DNA of 64,000 nt from Paramarasmius palmivorus (GCA_037176845.1 JAYKXP010000042.1:248001-312000), one strand, 5' to 3'. Numbered from the stretch's first letter, positions 1 to 12,100 are shown. A program made the numbers and translations. The notes: generated by a model from the sequence alone, not told the origin.

Positions 1-3000
1 CCACGCAGGCGCTCTCCTCTTCTCACTCGAATCGTACGTGTCCGTTCCTGGATCGTACTTGTAGGTAGGCGCAAACGTGATTTGCCCTTCTTCAAAAAGC
101 CGCATCCTACAACCCTTGTTGTATTTGATCTCTTTGAGGAGCTGATCGTGCGCTAAAAGCTGGGAAAGAACGTGTGGTGGTGGATATGGTGCGTGTGGCG
201 TCGGATTGTTAGAGGCAGAAGAGGAAGAAGCGAGCAAAGAAAGAATCGTATCTCTCCTCTGGTCGATTCTATAATTCATATCACCGTTCCACTACACCCA
301 GTCAGCCACCACTCGAAAAACACGTCAGGAAAGGAAGACACTCACGAAAACAACTTCATGATCCAAAACCATACTACCATCTCCACCGCCTACCCATTCC
401 GCTCCATCGCCGCTCCCACTCCCTACACCACCACTTCCCATACCCCCAGCACCGAGACCCAGGCCGACGACATCCCCTTCAGCAACTACACCATCACCTT
501 CCGCCCCTGCCCCATTACCATCAAACAAATCCCTTCCCTCAAGTATCCCCACAACATCCGCATTCCTACTCCTCAACGCATGTTGTCCAGCCGCCAAATG
601 ACAATTCACGAAACAAATCGCCGAGTCGGAGAGTATGAACCTGGTGATGATACCACCCTGTGTAAAACGGTGGTCAGCGTCGTGCGTTGAGTTATAAAAG
701 AAAAGCAAAGAAACGAGCTCCGAGCAACACTTTACAGTTAAAAGCCTGAAATCGACATCCAGCGCCTCCAACCCCAGTCACCCAACACCCAAACCACCAA
801 AAACACCAAAAACACCCAAAAAAACCCAAAAAACAGAAACAGGAAGAAAACACACCTTATTCCCCCACCGCCCCCCCATCCCTCTCTTCACCCTTCCCCC
901 ACCAACACCCCTCACCGCACCCCTCAACTCCTTCCTAACCCAAACACCCGAGAACAACCCAACCAAACTCTCAGTCTTGACACACACATACCCAACTTCC
1001 GGCGGGAACGCCATCTTCAACTTCATCGTGATATACTCGAACCATCTTTTGTATGCGTGCGTCACTCGGGTGTCCAGTTCCGTCGGGAGAGAGGCGTGTG
1101 GAGTGTGTGAGTGGGAATGGGGGAGAGATGGGATTAAAACGCCTTTAGCTGTCATCTTTCGAGATTCTAGATCAATGACTTCTTGGAACCCGAAGGAGAT
1201 GATATCCGGCGGCCTATTACCCCCTGCCCCTTCCCCATCGCCGCAGAAACTCTGCAACATATCAACCAACCACCCCGTCCCATCAAGCTCCGCAGGCTTC
1301 GCAGAATCACAATTCCAACTAACAACCCCAACCTTCCTCTCCTCCAACCCCACAAACTCACTTTCTCTCTCCACCAACCTCTCATCTACCCACGTTCTCT
1401 TCAAAAGCAACAACGCGTCGTACAGAACCGTCCGGTCGTCTCTCGCCACCGCGAGAACCGGCATCCTCTTTTGCGTGGAAGAAGTGGAAGAGTGATGATC
1501 GAGAACGAGCGCAACGACAGGCCACTCACTCATCGCCCAACTGTTCATCTGTACCACCACGCCCCCAGAACCCCCGCCCCCAGAACCCAGACGTGGAGAG
1601 AGATCAAAAACAGAAACACCACCACTCCGAGACCCAACCCAAACCATACCCTTCCCAACACCCAACATCGATATAATATCCGACGGTAAGAGTTTCACCA
1701 CCTCCTTACACACACCGGAAGACCAGAGTGACACCCAGCCTTCTTCGTGCCCCAACACCACCACCTCTTCCCCTGCGTCCCCAGCTAAAACGGCAGAAGA
1801 GGTAACAGCCCCGCAGTGTGCGATGGGGTGTACAACCTGAGGCGTAGAAGCCGAACCTGAGGGGGAAAAGAGGTCGTAAATACGTATAACGGGGGCTTTG
1901 GAGGCTGATATCGATGTAGTGTTGGAGGTGGAGGTGGAGGTGTTGGAGGTAGAGGAAGTGGAAGAAGAAAACCGATGGAATTCAGCTCGGGAAGACGTCC
2001 AGAGTGTACCGTTGGTAAGCAACGCGCAGAATTCGAGTTTATCGGTGATGCGTATTACTTTTGGGGGTGATCTAGAACGAGGAAAAGGTGTCAGTGCATA
2101 GAAACGGAAGCAGGAGAGAGAGAAAGGTAGAGAGGTAGAGAAACGACGCGTAGATAGAACGTGAAAAAAGCCAGCGAGCGTAACCAGTACCAGAAACATT
2201 GAACCCAATGCCAATGCTAAGAACGACGTGAAGAGCCGATAACACTCCTCACAACTCCGGGCACGAAAGATAGAGCGCGTGCGTGGTAAACACGAAAAAG
2301 AGCCCGAAAACGAAAACCAGAACCAGAACCAGACCCCAGACCCCACGAACGCAAAAACGAACAAGACAGGAAGACGACGACCAATACACCAAACCCAAGA
2401 ACGCAAAACAAGAAAACTCGCTTTCATGAACTCGGAAACACGAAAGAGCAGAACGAAAAAGAAAACCAGAACCAGAACCCAATACACCAATGAGCGTTGA
2501 ACCCAGATCCAAGAACGACGTGGAGAGACGATAACACCGGGCAGGAAAGAGAAAGAGAAAGAGAAAGAGAAAACGACGACGGCGTACATGGTCAACACGA
2601 CCAAGGGTTCGATGTGAAGAAAACGATAACCGGCGTGCGTGGTAAACGCGCCCAAGAAGGCAACACAAGACCTCAGAACCCAAGAACGACGAAAAAAAGG
2701 CAGAAAAAGACGACGACAAGGGCAGAACCAAGAAAACACACTCACTTAAACCCATCCTCCGCCTCCCAAACACACACCTTGCCCCCCTCATCAACACTAA
2801 CCACCCAACTCCTCCACCTACCCAAAAACACCACCTCCTTCAAATGCGCACTCAATTTCCACGCCTTCACCCCACCTTTCCTAACATCCACCTCAAAGAG
2901 ATGCCCTTCTTTCGTCCCAGCCCAGACGACACCTTCTCCTCTAACGCAAAGCGCTGAGATTTTAATCTCTTTGGATTTGGATTTGCCCTTGGACCCGCCG

Positions 3001-4145
3001 ATCCACGTAGAAGTGTGTAAATCGTATATGGGAGCGAATAAGGACGCGGAGATATCCCATACCCGTAAATGATGTCCGGCCCCGACGACAATCAAACCAC
3101 CAACCAACACCACACGACCAGATTGAGCCGGAACACTGACACCACACGAACCCAACAAAGGCGGACGTCTGGAGCTTCTCGACGCATCAGGTAAACTCGC
3201 CGTATCGACAGCCCCAGAAGACGACGTCGAAGGCTCATCATCATCCTCTTCGTCCGACTCTGACGGCGTCGCAGGCCTCCGCGCAGGTGGTAGTTTGTCG
3301 CCTAGGGCGATGGTACGCACCGGAGGCGGAGGTAGACCGTTTTTCAGTGGTTTTTGCGTTGGGGTAGTGGAGGTGGAGGTAGGCGTTTGGAGTTGATTTT
3401 GTAGCTGATGTTTCCGCTCGAGGAGTAACGCGGATGTACTCTGTGTGGCGTTTACCATAGGTGTAGGGGATAATAAGAGGTCCGTTGGGGACGCAGAAAG
3501 AGAATGGGTGTAGGCGTGGTAAGAAGGCGGCGGAGGTGGTGGTGGTGGAACGCGAGATTTGCCAGTGGGACTAGGCGGTGGTGGTGGTAGTGAACGTGAT
3601 GGGGATTTGGGGCTAGGCGGTGCTTGTGGTTGTGCGGTACCTCGTCTAGCAGGTAATGGAGGAGCAACAGGGACAACAGCGATTTCCGGCGTAGGCGTTG
3701 TAGTGCGATTGCGTGGTGGTGGACGAGGTGGTGGAATTTTGCCTGCTGCAGGTGGTGGAGGAGGAGGTCTCCGTGCTGTTAGAGCAGAGATGGATAGGTG
3801 TGGTTCGGATTGAGTTTGCATAGTCGGCGTTGGAGTTGGGGTGTCGTCGTTCCTGTTCATCCACATCCATTAGCACGAACCACAAAGAAAGAGAAGGACG
3901 ACATACGAAGAAAACTTGTTCCTCAACGCACCAACACCCCCACTACCCAACTCATCCGCAACTGGGATTGGGATAGGTCTCATCAAAGGCGATATAGAAG
4001 GTCTAGGCGGAGGCGGTGGTCGTTTTGCTGAAGATGTAGGTGAAGGTGCAGGTGAAACAGGACGAGAAGATGATTTTCCGAGTGATTCGAATTTGGATCG
4101 GAGGCTTGACACGGCTTGTAGTGAGTCGGATTCAATGTCCGCCAT
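1..4145 (-). CDS. WD40-domain inositol polyphosphate 5-phosphatase (3' end beyond the window)
   Basis: Predicted to remove the 5-phosphate from phosphoinositides or inositol polyphosphates. Exons (minus): 3907-4145, 2746-3852, 856-2071, 346-657 and 1-291 (open at the edge), giving 1055 codons so far with phases agreeing at every junction. The first ~250 residues are proline-rich and probably disordered. A WD40-like propeller fills about 270-690. The catalytic fold starts near 700 with VVSWNCDSAKP, then FGFQEV, VKRGMGGRWGNKG, NCHLAAGQ and NGDMNYRI, which are the family's motifs in the right order. The frame ends at an APAW motif, so the last catalytic motif and stop lie outside. The ATG at 4145 opens MADIESDSL. 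The intron at 2072-2745 is unusually long and the one at 658-855 is 198 bp; the other two are 54-55 bp. Family assignment is firm; the inositide substrate cannot be read from sequence. Confidence 0.93.
2072..2745 (-). repeat. 674-bp repeat-bearing intron of the 5-phosphatase gene
   Basis: The intron runs from a GTGAGT donor at 2745 to a TTCTAG acceptor at 2072 and joins a lysine codon in phase 2 (GFK to SPPKVIRITDK). It holds degenerate direct repeats. One unit near 2190-2300, one near 2468-2600 and a partial one near 2610-2660 share the motifs AGAACGACGTG, CGATAACA and GTGGTAAACACG as read on the plus strand. Between them lie runs of AACCAG and GAAAGA. The minus strand is therefore strongly pyrimidine-rich. 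A long open frame crosses it, but its product is almost only Phe, Ser, Leu and Val. Confidence 0.75.
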
Positions 4146-4229
4146 CGTGGTTTAGGTTTAGAGGAAAAGGCGGGTTCAGGTATTGCCTTTTTTGGAAGCC
4201 GAGTAAGACGTCACTCCACAACTCTCATC

Positions 4230-4541
4230 ATGCACCGCTTGGAAAAGAAGATGAGCGAGTTTGAACGGGGTATGGATAACCGGATACAGGATATGGAAAA
4301 GCGAATACAGGATACGAACAAGCAATTTCGGGATATGGAAAAGCAAGTTCGGGATATGGACAAGCAAGTTCAGGGATTCAAACATGAAGTGGTCCTTCTC
4401 AAACAAGGTGTTCAAGAGCATAACAAGGTGCGGTATCCCCAGCCTCCTTTTTCTAGCCTAACCTTTTTACAGAACATGGAAAACCTATCAACCCGTGTAG
4501 ACCGTTTGTATCGCACCCTGGGCATAGACTATCCTGAATAA
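4230..4541 (+). CDS. Small coiled-coil protein, function unknown
   Basis: The ATG opens a 103-codon frame whose first 65 residues carry a 7-residue repeat of the type RIQDMEKRIQDTNKQFRDME, a clear heptad coiled coil rich in Met, Lys, Asp and Gln. A 45-nt segment (4428-4472) has a GTGCGG donor and a TTACAG acceptor. It can be removed without changing frame, giving an 88-residue protein that ends RVDRLYRTLGIDYPE. It starts 85 bp from the 5-phosphatase start on the opposite strand, so the two may share a promoter. I do not recognise the family. Codon use is ordinary and further exons downstream cannot be excluded. Confidence 0.5.
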   Translation: MHRLEKKMSEFERGMDNRIQDMEKRIQDTNKQFRDMEKQVRDMDKQVQGFKHEVVLLKQGVQEHNKVRYPQPPFSSLTFLQNMENLSTRVDRLYRTLGIDYPE

Positions 4542-5375
4542 CATACCTTTTCCACTCCAGCTCCTGTCTTTCACGCCTCCTTTTCAAAGCCGTGTTCTCA
4601 ATGGCTATTCTCAGTTCTATCAGGCGTACATCTGGATTCGTTATCACCGTCAGAACTAGGACCACCAAGCGAATCCGTGAACCAGACGATAGCCTGACAT
4701 TACAAACTACAGAGACGCTAGGACCGATCTCAGACGGTAAGGAGGTCATCAACCCAAACGCGAACTGACTACCCTGGATGTTCCTTAAACCCTGCCCAAA
4801 ACATCTGCAGCATGCTCTTCAAGCACCGCAGGTTCCGAATCGCGCGCGCAAGTATTCGTCCACTGTAGCAGTTTAACGTTTATCTCTTCGGAGCCGATTC
4901 CTCGCTCTACCCTCTACCTTATTCCCATCTAAAAGTGGACTATAGCGCACGCCGCAAGCAACACACTTTTTCTCAACCCTTCAACACGTCGACCGATGTC
5001 ATTCCCCGTTGCAAGGGCATCCAACCTCTCACTGGCATCCCAGGTAAAAAGTAAAAGCGACACACACTCGTACATTCGATTTATCCAGCCTATAACGAGG
5101 CCCGTGCCCTAGATGTACGAACGACAAGTGTGCATTAGACTGCCGGCTAGGGATCGAGACGAGGATTTGTGGTCAATCTCTGAGTCTCGAGTTGATTTGT
5201 ACCTTCCGAGATTCGTTAGCGCCACATGACCTCTTGTTTTCTAGTGTCCACCACCCTGGTCTCGTAACGATTCTTTGATTGAACGTTGGGTTGGTGCGCC
5301 TTCATCCCTAGTTCAACTCGGTGTCTTCTCCGTCCCGTCGGTGCGTTTTGATTTTTTCGGATAGACGACTTATCT
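4542..5375. other. Intergenic stretch left of the transposon
   Basis: No convincing gene. A few short frames occur at 4560-4760 without good splice partners. This is the left flank of the KDZ element. The last 8 bp before the inverted repeat (ACTTATCT) do not match the 8 bp after the right inverted repeat (TCCTCCCG). Confidence 0.5.
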
Positions 5376-6460
5376 AATGCCCATAAAAACATGTTTGTAG
5401 TGACAGAAAAAAAATGTGGGCCTGCCCACATTTCACACGCTATCTCCTAGCTCAATGTACGGACTCTCCATTGTAAATGAAAGAAAAAATAATTGACTGT
5501 GGGAAACGATGACATAAAATCAGCCGGACAGTTGTCACGAACCGAGCCTGACCTTCAATTCGACAACGACAGTTCTGGAGAACTGTCCTACACAGAATGT
5601 GACTTAGCCAGCAACCCGGTACGTCAGTTTTCATCGTATTTCCGAGTGAATTCATCCAAGAAGTCAACCAACAGGCTACGAGTTGGGGCATGGTTCTATA
5701 GAACTGTGACTCAGGCAGACGGTTCATAAGAACTGCCGTTAGAGCCTGAGTCATGGGACGGTTTTGTAGAACCGTTGTCAGTGACCGCTTTCATCTTTCG
5801 AAAACCAAGCTTTTCTTACTCCAAAAACCCCAACCAAGACGTTCCGACTCGATTTTGTGTTCGCTTCGGCAGGCGGTTCTGTAGAACTGCGCCGATGCTG
5901 ACAGGTCACGGACGGTTCATGAGAACTGTCTCGGGCGCCAGAGTCATGGGATAGTTCTGTAGAACTGTCGTTCACGACGACGACGACGACTTTCAATCCT
6001 CAAACACCACCGAATTCCGACTTCCCAGACCCCAATCCAGACGTACCAACTCGCTTTTGTACTGCCTTCGGCAGGCGGTTCTATAGAACTACGCCGATGC
6101 TGACAGGATGCAGACGGTTCATGAGAACTCTCCCGGGCTCCAGAGTCATGGTACAGTTCTGTAGAACTGTCGTTACCGACCACCTCTAACTCTCAAACAT
6201 CATTGAAATTCGACTTCCCAGACCCCAGCCAAGACGTTCCGACTCGATTTTGTGTTCGCTTCGGCAGGCGGTTCTGTAGAACTGCGCCGGTGCTGGCAGG
6301 TCACGGACGGTTCATGAGAACTGTCTCGGGCGCCAGAGTCATGGGATAGTTCTGTAGAACTGTCGTTCACGACGACTTTCAATCCTCAAACACCACCGAA
6401 TTCCGACTTCCCAGACCCCAATCCAGACGTACCAACTCGCTTTTGTACTGCCTTTGGCTG
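5376..6460. repeat. Left terminal inverted repeat of the KDZ element
   Basis: Matches 22190-23275 in reverse complement almost base for base. The four longer open frames on one arm have identical or near-identical counterparts on the other. A palindrome TGTGGGC-CT-GCCCACA sits 40 bp inside the tip. From about 5800 inward the arm is itself made of roughly 190-bp tandem units with alternating versions of the spacer ending in CTTCGGCAGGCGGTTCT. Beyond ~6460 the left arm has an extra unit and then diverges from the right arm. Confidence 0.92.
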
Positions 6461-6780
6461 GCGGTTCTATAGAACTACGCCGATGCTGGCTTCGGCAGGC
6501 GGTTCTGTAGAACTGCGCCGATGCTGACAGGTCGCGGACGGTTCATGAGAACTGTCTCGGGCGTCAGAGTCAATGGACATGGTCTTCTATAGAACCACAA
6601 ACACTCACTACCTTCGTCTCTTGAAAACCCACTCTGCTACTTGTAAATCCCCAATCATGCTATTCGGATTCGCTTCGTATCACGGTTCTGTAGCACTATG
6701 CTCAGGCTGAAAGGTGTGGACAGTTCTGTAGAACCGTACCAGGTGCCAGAGTCGTGCGACAGTTCTGTAGAACTGCACCA
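5560..6780. repeat. Array of about 20 palindromic CAGTTCTRTAGAACTG motifs
   Basis: The motif, with variants such as CGGTTCTGTAGAACTGCG and CGGTTCATGAGAACTGTC, recurs every 30-50 bp, for example near 5570, 5693, 5722, 5874, 5907, 5949, 6072, 6112, 6152, 6260, 6308, 6348, 6719 and 6759. Each is a near-perfect dyad. Clustering in the subterminal part of both arms fits binding sites for the element's transposase or a passenger protein (inference). The array runs past the inner end of the shared arm. Confidence 0.85.
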
Positions 6781-7094
6781 ACCAACCTTCCTTTATCTGT
6801 CAAGCACGAATGGTATTCACCTCAGCGCACCCTGATCATGACGTCCTGACTTGTTGTCGTATCAACTTTGGCTTGCGGGCTCAGTGGAATCCAACCTGTT
6901 ATAAGAGCTTCGGGCGCATTCAGCCCAGTTCATGGCATGTTTCTGCAGCCAGGTATGTAGTGTTGTTTATTCTCTTACTATCTGAGTGTACTAAAACATT
7001 CCGAGACTTTCTTTTGCAAAAAGAGGCCCCCCGCCAGCGCCGAGTGTCGTACTCCCTTGAGAGGTTTCAGACACTCGACGCGGCGCAAGGCCAT

Positions 7095-7173
7095 GCGCCT
7101 GCCAGGGATTGAACCTGAACCCGCTTCAAATGAGCTAACATTGTCACGGAGTGTACCACTACACCACAAGCGC
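7095..7173 (-). pseudogene. tRNA-Gly-like sequence with disrupted anticodon arm (pseudo-tRNA or SINE head)
   Basis: On the minus strand the 7-bp acceptor stem (GCGCTTG with CAGGCGC), a D arm (GTGT with ACAC), an A box (TGGTGTAGTGG) and a B box (GGTTCAATCC) are all present. The segment between the D arm and T arm is about 9 nt too long and its anticodon stem does not pair well, so no anticodon can be assigned. It lies inside the transposon, about 100 bp upstream of the F-box gene start, and adjoining sequence could be the body of a short interspersed element. A genuine intron-containing tRNA is less likely. Confidence 0.5.
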
Positions 7174-7277
7174 GTGTCGTACCATTCAGAGCATTCGACT
7201 TCAGTCAATCTCACGCAGCTACTTCAACACTTGCAAATCCTGCTCCTGAATCCCAAGCACTGCATCCAACATCTCTC

Positions 7278-8982
7278 ATGTACACCATTACCATCGCAAG
7301 CACCAACTTTCTTGTTCACCTTGTGGAAACACTCCCAGAACTTCCAAAGTACGTCTTTCCTGTCTTTTTCTGAGCTCTGTTCAAGCCTTTGCCATCCAGC
7401 ATCGATTTGAGCAACCCAAAAATCACCGAGGCGGTCGTCATCTACCACCTTGAAAAAAGCTACCCTTTCACAGTTCTGCTCAACAATGCACACGACTTTG
7501 GTGATTTAGATGGTGCGGAATACACTCGACTGCGAGATAAGCTTCGAGGCTACCGTCAAACTCTCCGAAGATATCTCTCGCCCTTTCGTCGTACCCCTCC
7601 AGAACTCATCATCCAGATTCTGAAGTATGCTGTCCCCCACATCGAGATCGAAGATTGCACGCCGGGGAACAACACAGTACCTGAGCTTTATTGCCCTCAG
7701 ATTACTGTCGTTGCTCGGCTCTCGAAGCGGTTTCATGCCATAGTACACAGTCAGCCCCAACTGTTTAGTTCAATTATCCTTCGCCGTCGTATCACTTGCG
7801 GAGACCATCATCCCATCCTGCCCGAGCGGATTTCGCAAATCCTTCGTCTCTCGGCATCCCGCCCTCTCGACGTCACGGTAGAACTCATAGACCGAGGAGA
7901 CATCAGTCCTTCTACACCCTCGACGCTTCCGCTCTCCCATTGCACCTCCATTGACATGCTGAGGACCAAGCCATGGGTGACGTTCACCTATTTTGGTCCG
8001 TCATATGTCGGAGCAGCGGCAGTCACAGACCATTCCTTGTTTCCTTCCCCCAGCACGCAGTCGGTCACAGCATGCCTCACCGCACTGTATCTATGTCGAG
8101 TCACATCCCTCGAAAAAATGTTGGAGGCCCTTTCATCCTCCGCTATTCCTCTCGAAGCACTCTATATCTCTGCAGCTGATGGCTGGGAGACGCCTGATCT
8201 CACCCATAAACTTCAGTTGCCTACTTCCCTCCAAGACCTACGCATTCGGGGCAGTAGCCGGACGGTGATCTGTATCCTACGGGCTGCTTCCGAAGTTCCC
8301 TCAGTCTCTGTGACACTTGTCCCAGGCCTAGACTCCAACTCGGCGACTTGGCAGCACTCGCCCGGCGTGAAATTGGCCAAGCCCGAGTTGCTCTTACAAG
8401 AGCCGGTTGCTCTACCCCGCCTCTCATCGTTTTGGGTCACCGATAGAGACTTTTGGGGCCATGTTGGTCCTGACTTGTTTCGTTCCATCCACATGCCCCA
8501 TCTCGACACCCTTATTCTTTCATGGGAGCACAGCAGCGACTGGTTCAATACCAGATATCTTGAGTCCCTCAACCAGTTCCTCGCCCAGACCCCAACAATT
8601 CGGCATGTCTACTTGATCAATACGCCTAAGGAAACGGAAACTCACCTCGTGTTCTCTCCCTTTCCGGAGTGCATCATTCATCGCTATTGTCACCGGGTGT
8701 CTCCCATGGAGTGGATGGAAGTCCGACATGCCACTTATGAAGACTCCGACTCGGATGAAGTTTCCGATACGCAATCCTTGTCCGTCGCGAGCCATGGCGA
8801 ACTTGTCGAGTGTACTTGTCCAGTTGATGCTGTCGGTGGGGAATGCCCCTGTTACGAACCTAGATATGAACGGTATGCTTTAATGTCTTCCTCGCACTAC
8901 CACTGCTAATCCACTCAATGATAATAGGCCATACTGGATTCGCTCTCACCCCTGGACTGATCCATACGATTTTGCTGCGTAA
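7278..8982 (+). CDS. F-box-like protein carried by the transposon
   Basis: Exons 7278-7348, 7400-8872 and 8928-8982 give 532 residues. Both introns (51 and 55 bp) keep phase. The F-box-like motif begins near residue 86 with RRTPPELIIQIL and continues to LSKRFHAIVHSQPQLFSSI, the usual shape in agarics. The rest looks like a leucine-rich target-binding region of short strand-helix units (for example LQLPTSLQDLRIRG). A Cys-rich tail (CTCPVDAVGGECPCYE) precedes a short last exon ending WTDPYDFAA. By family such proteins join Skp1 and Cullin-1 in an SCF ubiquitin ligase. It sits between the left arm and the next passenger gene, with which it is convergent. Its substrate and any role in transposition are unknown. 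It could be a captured host gene. Confidence 0.82.
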
Positions 8983-9191
8983 CTAGGGTAGTTTAAACGG
9001 TGTCATTTGGTAGCGATGTTCCAAATTTATATTTCTCCTTTTGCCATTGATCATGACAATGATAATGACATCTCTTTCGCACCTTCTCCCTAGTACAACT
9101 GGACATTTGGATACATGTCGCCTGAGCCTTTTTGTGTCCACAAGTTCATTACGCAAATCCATTTATCATTATACAAAAAAGGCGTAGTAAA

Positions 9192-12100
9192 TTACTCGTC
9201 TCCAATAACCTCCTTTGCGTCAGCTAAAATCCCTGCGGCGGCAGCAATAGCAGCATCACCCTTGACCTCTTCCTCGTGGGCCTTCCTAGCCTGGGCCTTA
9301 TCAGCGTCATCAACGATCTTCTGAGCACGTTGAGCCTGAATTCGACGAATGTAGAGTTCATCCCGCTTAACCCATCGCCCATTCTCAACACCATATGAAT
9401 AGAGATCGTCAATGTCGAGTAATGACGCCTCTCGGTATTGCGCACAGACCAAGGCGCGTTGCCTAGGCGTGAGGAAGTCGGCTCGCCAGTTATCGACAAG
9501 CTTAGAAGTATACGACGTGATTTTGCCCGTCTTCCAGAGCCAGAGGTCGAGGAGGACATCTTGAAGAACGCACCCGCACTCTGTAGCGTTAGGATCACGG
9601 CAATCAACCCGGACCCAACCTGGTGAATCGTTGTCGTCGTTGTCGCCGTTGTAGTTGATGAGGCGGGGGTCAGCGGGGGCGCTGCTATCGGGGTCCTTCT
9701 TCGCATCCTCCTGATCGTTGACGAGCTGGGACTTCTCGTCCTTATGTAGAAACGGCCACGGCCTTCCATGTAGCATGCCCAAATCCCCATCTACCGGTCC
9801 GGGGTTGTCAATGGACTTGTTGTTACGTGTGTGAAAACGACAGATAACATTTCCTTCGGCCGAAGTGATGGCAGCCAGGGCAATTGCACGAGAAGTTGTT
9901 GCCAATTCCGGAAGGATAGCAGCGGTTTCATACAACAAAGTACGAACTCCAAGGTGCGAGGAGGGCACTGTGATTGAAGCAGGCCCGGTTCCTTTCAACG
10001 CTTCCTTCAGCCATGAACGAATTTTCTCTACGGCAAATATTAGAACGGGTTATCTTTTGAAAGCTGCGTCGCCTTACCAATCCTTGCTTTAGTTTGGCTG
10101 GTGAGTGATTCCTCGTCAGGAGCTCCCCCAACCTTTCTTCGTCCCCCAGGAAAGGTGCGTGCTGTAACAGATCTTTGTCAAATAAACAAGTGAGAAGAAA
10201 CGGTTGCAGGTACCTGGCTTATCTTCGGCTTCCAACCCTGGCTTATCTTCGGATTCCAACCCTGGCTTGTCCGCCGCTTCCAACTCATCAGGTTCCGACT
10301 GTGGAGGATCTAGAGCTGTTTTCTTTGATTTCCCCTTGCTCTTTCGCTTATTACGACCTTTCGCTTTCGCTTTCGTTGGGGCTGGAAAAATCATTCAGAC
10401 TATGCACTCATCGTCTAAATTTGGAAACTCACCACTTGTGTCGGTAGTGACATCTGGCGTTATCTTCTTTCTCGCCTTCTTCTGCGGCGGTTCTATATGT
10501 AAATTGAGCTCTGCCCAGGTAAAACAATTAGATATAACGTATACCTTCAGAATCTTCCCGTGCTGGAGAAGCGCCTTGGCGTGCGTTTGTTGAGCCTGTC
10601 CAGAGAAATCATTGAGATGCGTTGTCATCCTTATTGGGCAACTTACCACTTGCGTCCAGGTTGGTATCAGGGTCTGGGTCGTTGGCTAGAAATTCACAAT
10701 TAGTTCCTCACTTGAGTGAACACACTGACCAATACCTTCATCGTCGGATAACACCTGCTGTTTTTTCCTCTTTCGAGAAAGCCTCTTCAGCACAGGCGCC
10801 TCGCCGTCTGACTCCACATCAGACTCATCACGCCGCACTTCGTTTTCTTTAGTGAATGAATATTAGACTTCAATTAAGCTAATGATAGACATGCATTCAT
10901 ACCTTTTTGTGTACTCTGGTTTGACCCAGTATCCACCTTAACGGAACCGTTCTCGCTACACTGGTTGATAGATTTAAGGTTGGGAGATTGATGATGCTCT
11001 GGGAGCAATGCTGTAACGTGCTCATCAACAGCCATGCGGTCGTCTTGAGATTCGGTGGGAGCTTGCCGCGGTCCTAAAGAGTCGCAGGCATCATCATTCG
11101 AAGGAGATGGTGAACGTGATGCCGGAGGATCTGCTGGAGGATCCATAGTGCCATCTTTCGAGTGAGGAGAGGATGGTCTAGGTGTCGCAGGAGGTAGTGG
11201 AGGCACCGGAGGATCGGCGGCTGCATCGTTCGACTGATGAGAAGGTGATGCAGGGGGCTCTTGACGCGGTACCGGAGGATCGACCGCCTTATCATTCGAT
11301 TGAGGAGAACGTGATCCAACCGGTTCTTCCGGAGGTTCCTGCAGATCAACCGCCCCATCGTGTGAGCGAGACGATGGGGAATGTGGTGGCTCATCCCTAG
11401 ACGGTGGTAAAGAGGAAGGCGAGGTTTGCCCTTCTGCAGGTCCTGGAGCTTTGCTAGTGTCCTCATTTGACAGAGGCAAGGGCGGTTGAGCAACACCTGC
11501 GACTTCAGAAAAAATATCAAAGAATAGCCCAGTGAACATTTGAATGAAGTTACGAACCTTGAGTGGAGGTGGACGGCTCCGATGCGCCTGACGCGGAGTT
11601 GCCTTGTTTGGTCTTTTTCGGTACTCGCGGAAAGCCTGGGGACAATGGCCTCTCGCTCCGGGACGCTTTATTCAACAACTCTGACATAGAATTGTTTAGC
11701 AGGGACATCACCAAAGCATTAATGAATCAACGCACCATCCAGGTCAGTCAAGTCGCTCTCAGAATCTGATCTGTCGACTTGCGGGTCCTCATCGTGGCGC
11801 AACTTTATTCTTTGCGAGGACCGGAGGTTCTCCCGCCTCGAAGAATTCCCTGCCAATATATGTGTGAACGCCAGCTGAGACTAAAGATGATGTGTACTCA
11901 CCAAAAGCGGAGATCACCCGCGTGTTAAGCCTCGTAACCGTCTTTTTGAGCTGAGACGCGTTTTTTGACAGCTCCTGCCATGTCTTCTTTGCTTGCTCAT
12001 AAGTAGCTTGGGCCACTCCAATCTCCTCACTGGAGACAGGAGTATCCCCAGCGGCCATCTGCAGCTCACTGAGAGCTTGTTCAGCTCGCATCATCACTGA

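Noticed and set aside
778..2745. A 655-codon frame whose first 220 residues are almost all Phe, Ser, Leu, Val and Arg
   Set aside because: Only the part below 2071 is coding. The upper part is the pyrimidine-rich intron, and the conserved WD40 frame resumes exactly at the TTCTAG acceptor.
5452..6382. Several open frames of 60-100 codons in the transposon arms, identical in both arms
   Set aside because: They are translations of the palindrome-bearing repeat units, have no splice or start context, and are explained by the repeat.
5560..6780. Regularly spaced short repeats suggestive of a CRISPR array
   Set aside because: The units are dyads with related spacers in a eukaryotic transposon arm, mirrored at the other arm, with no cas genes.
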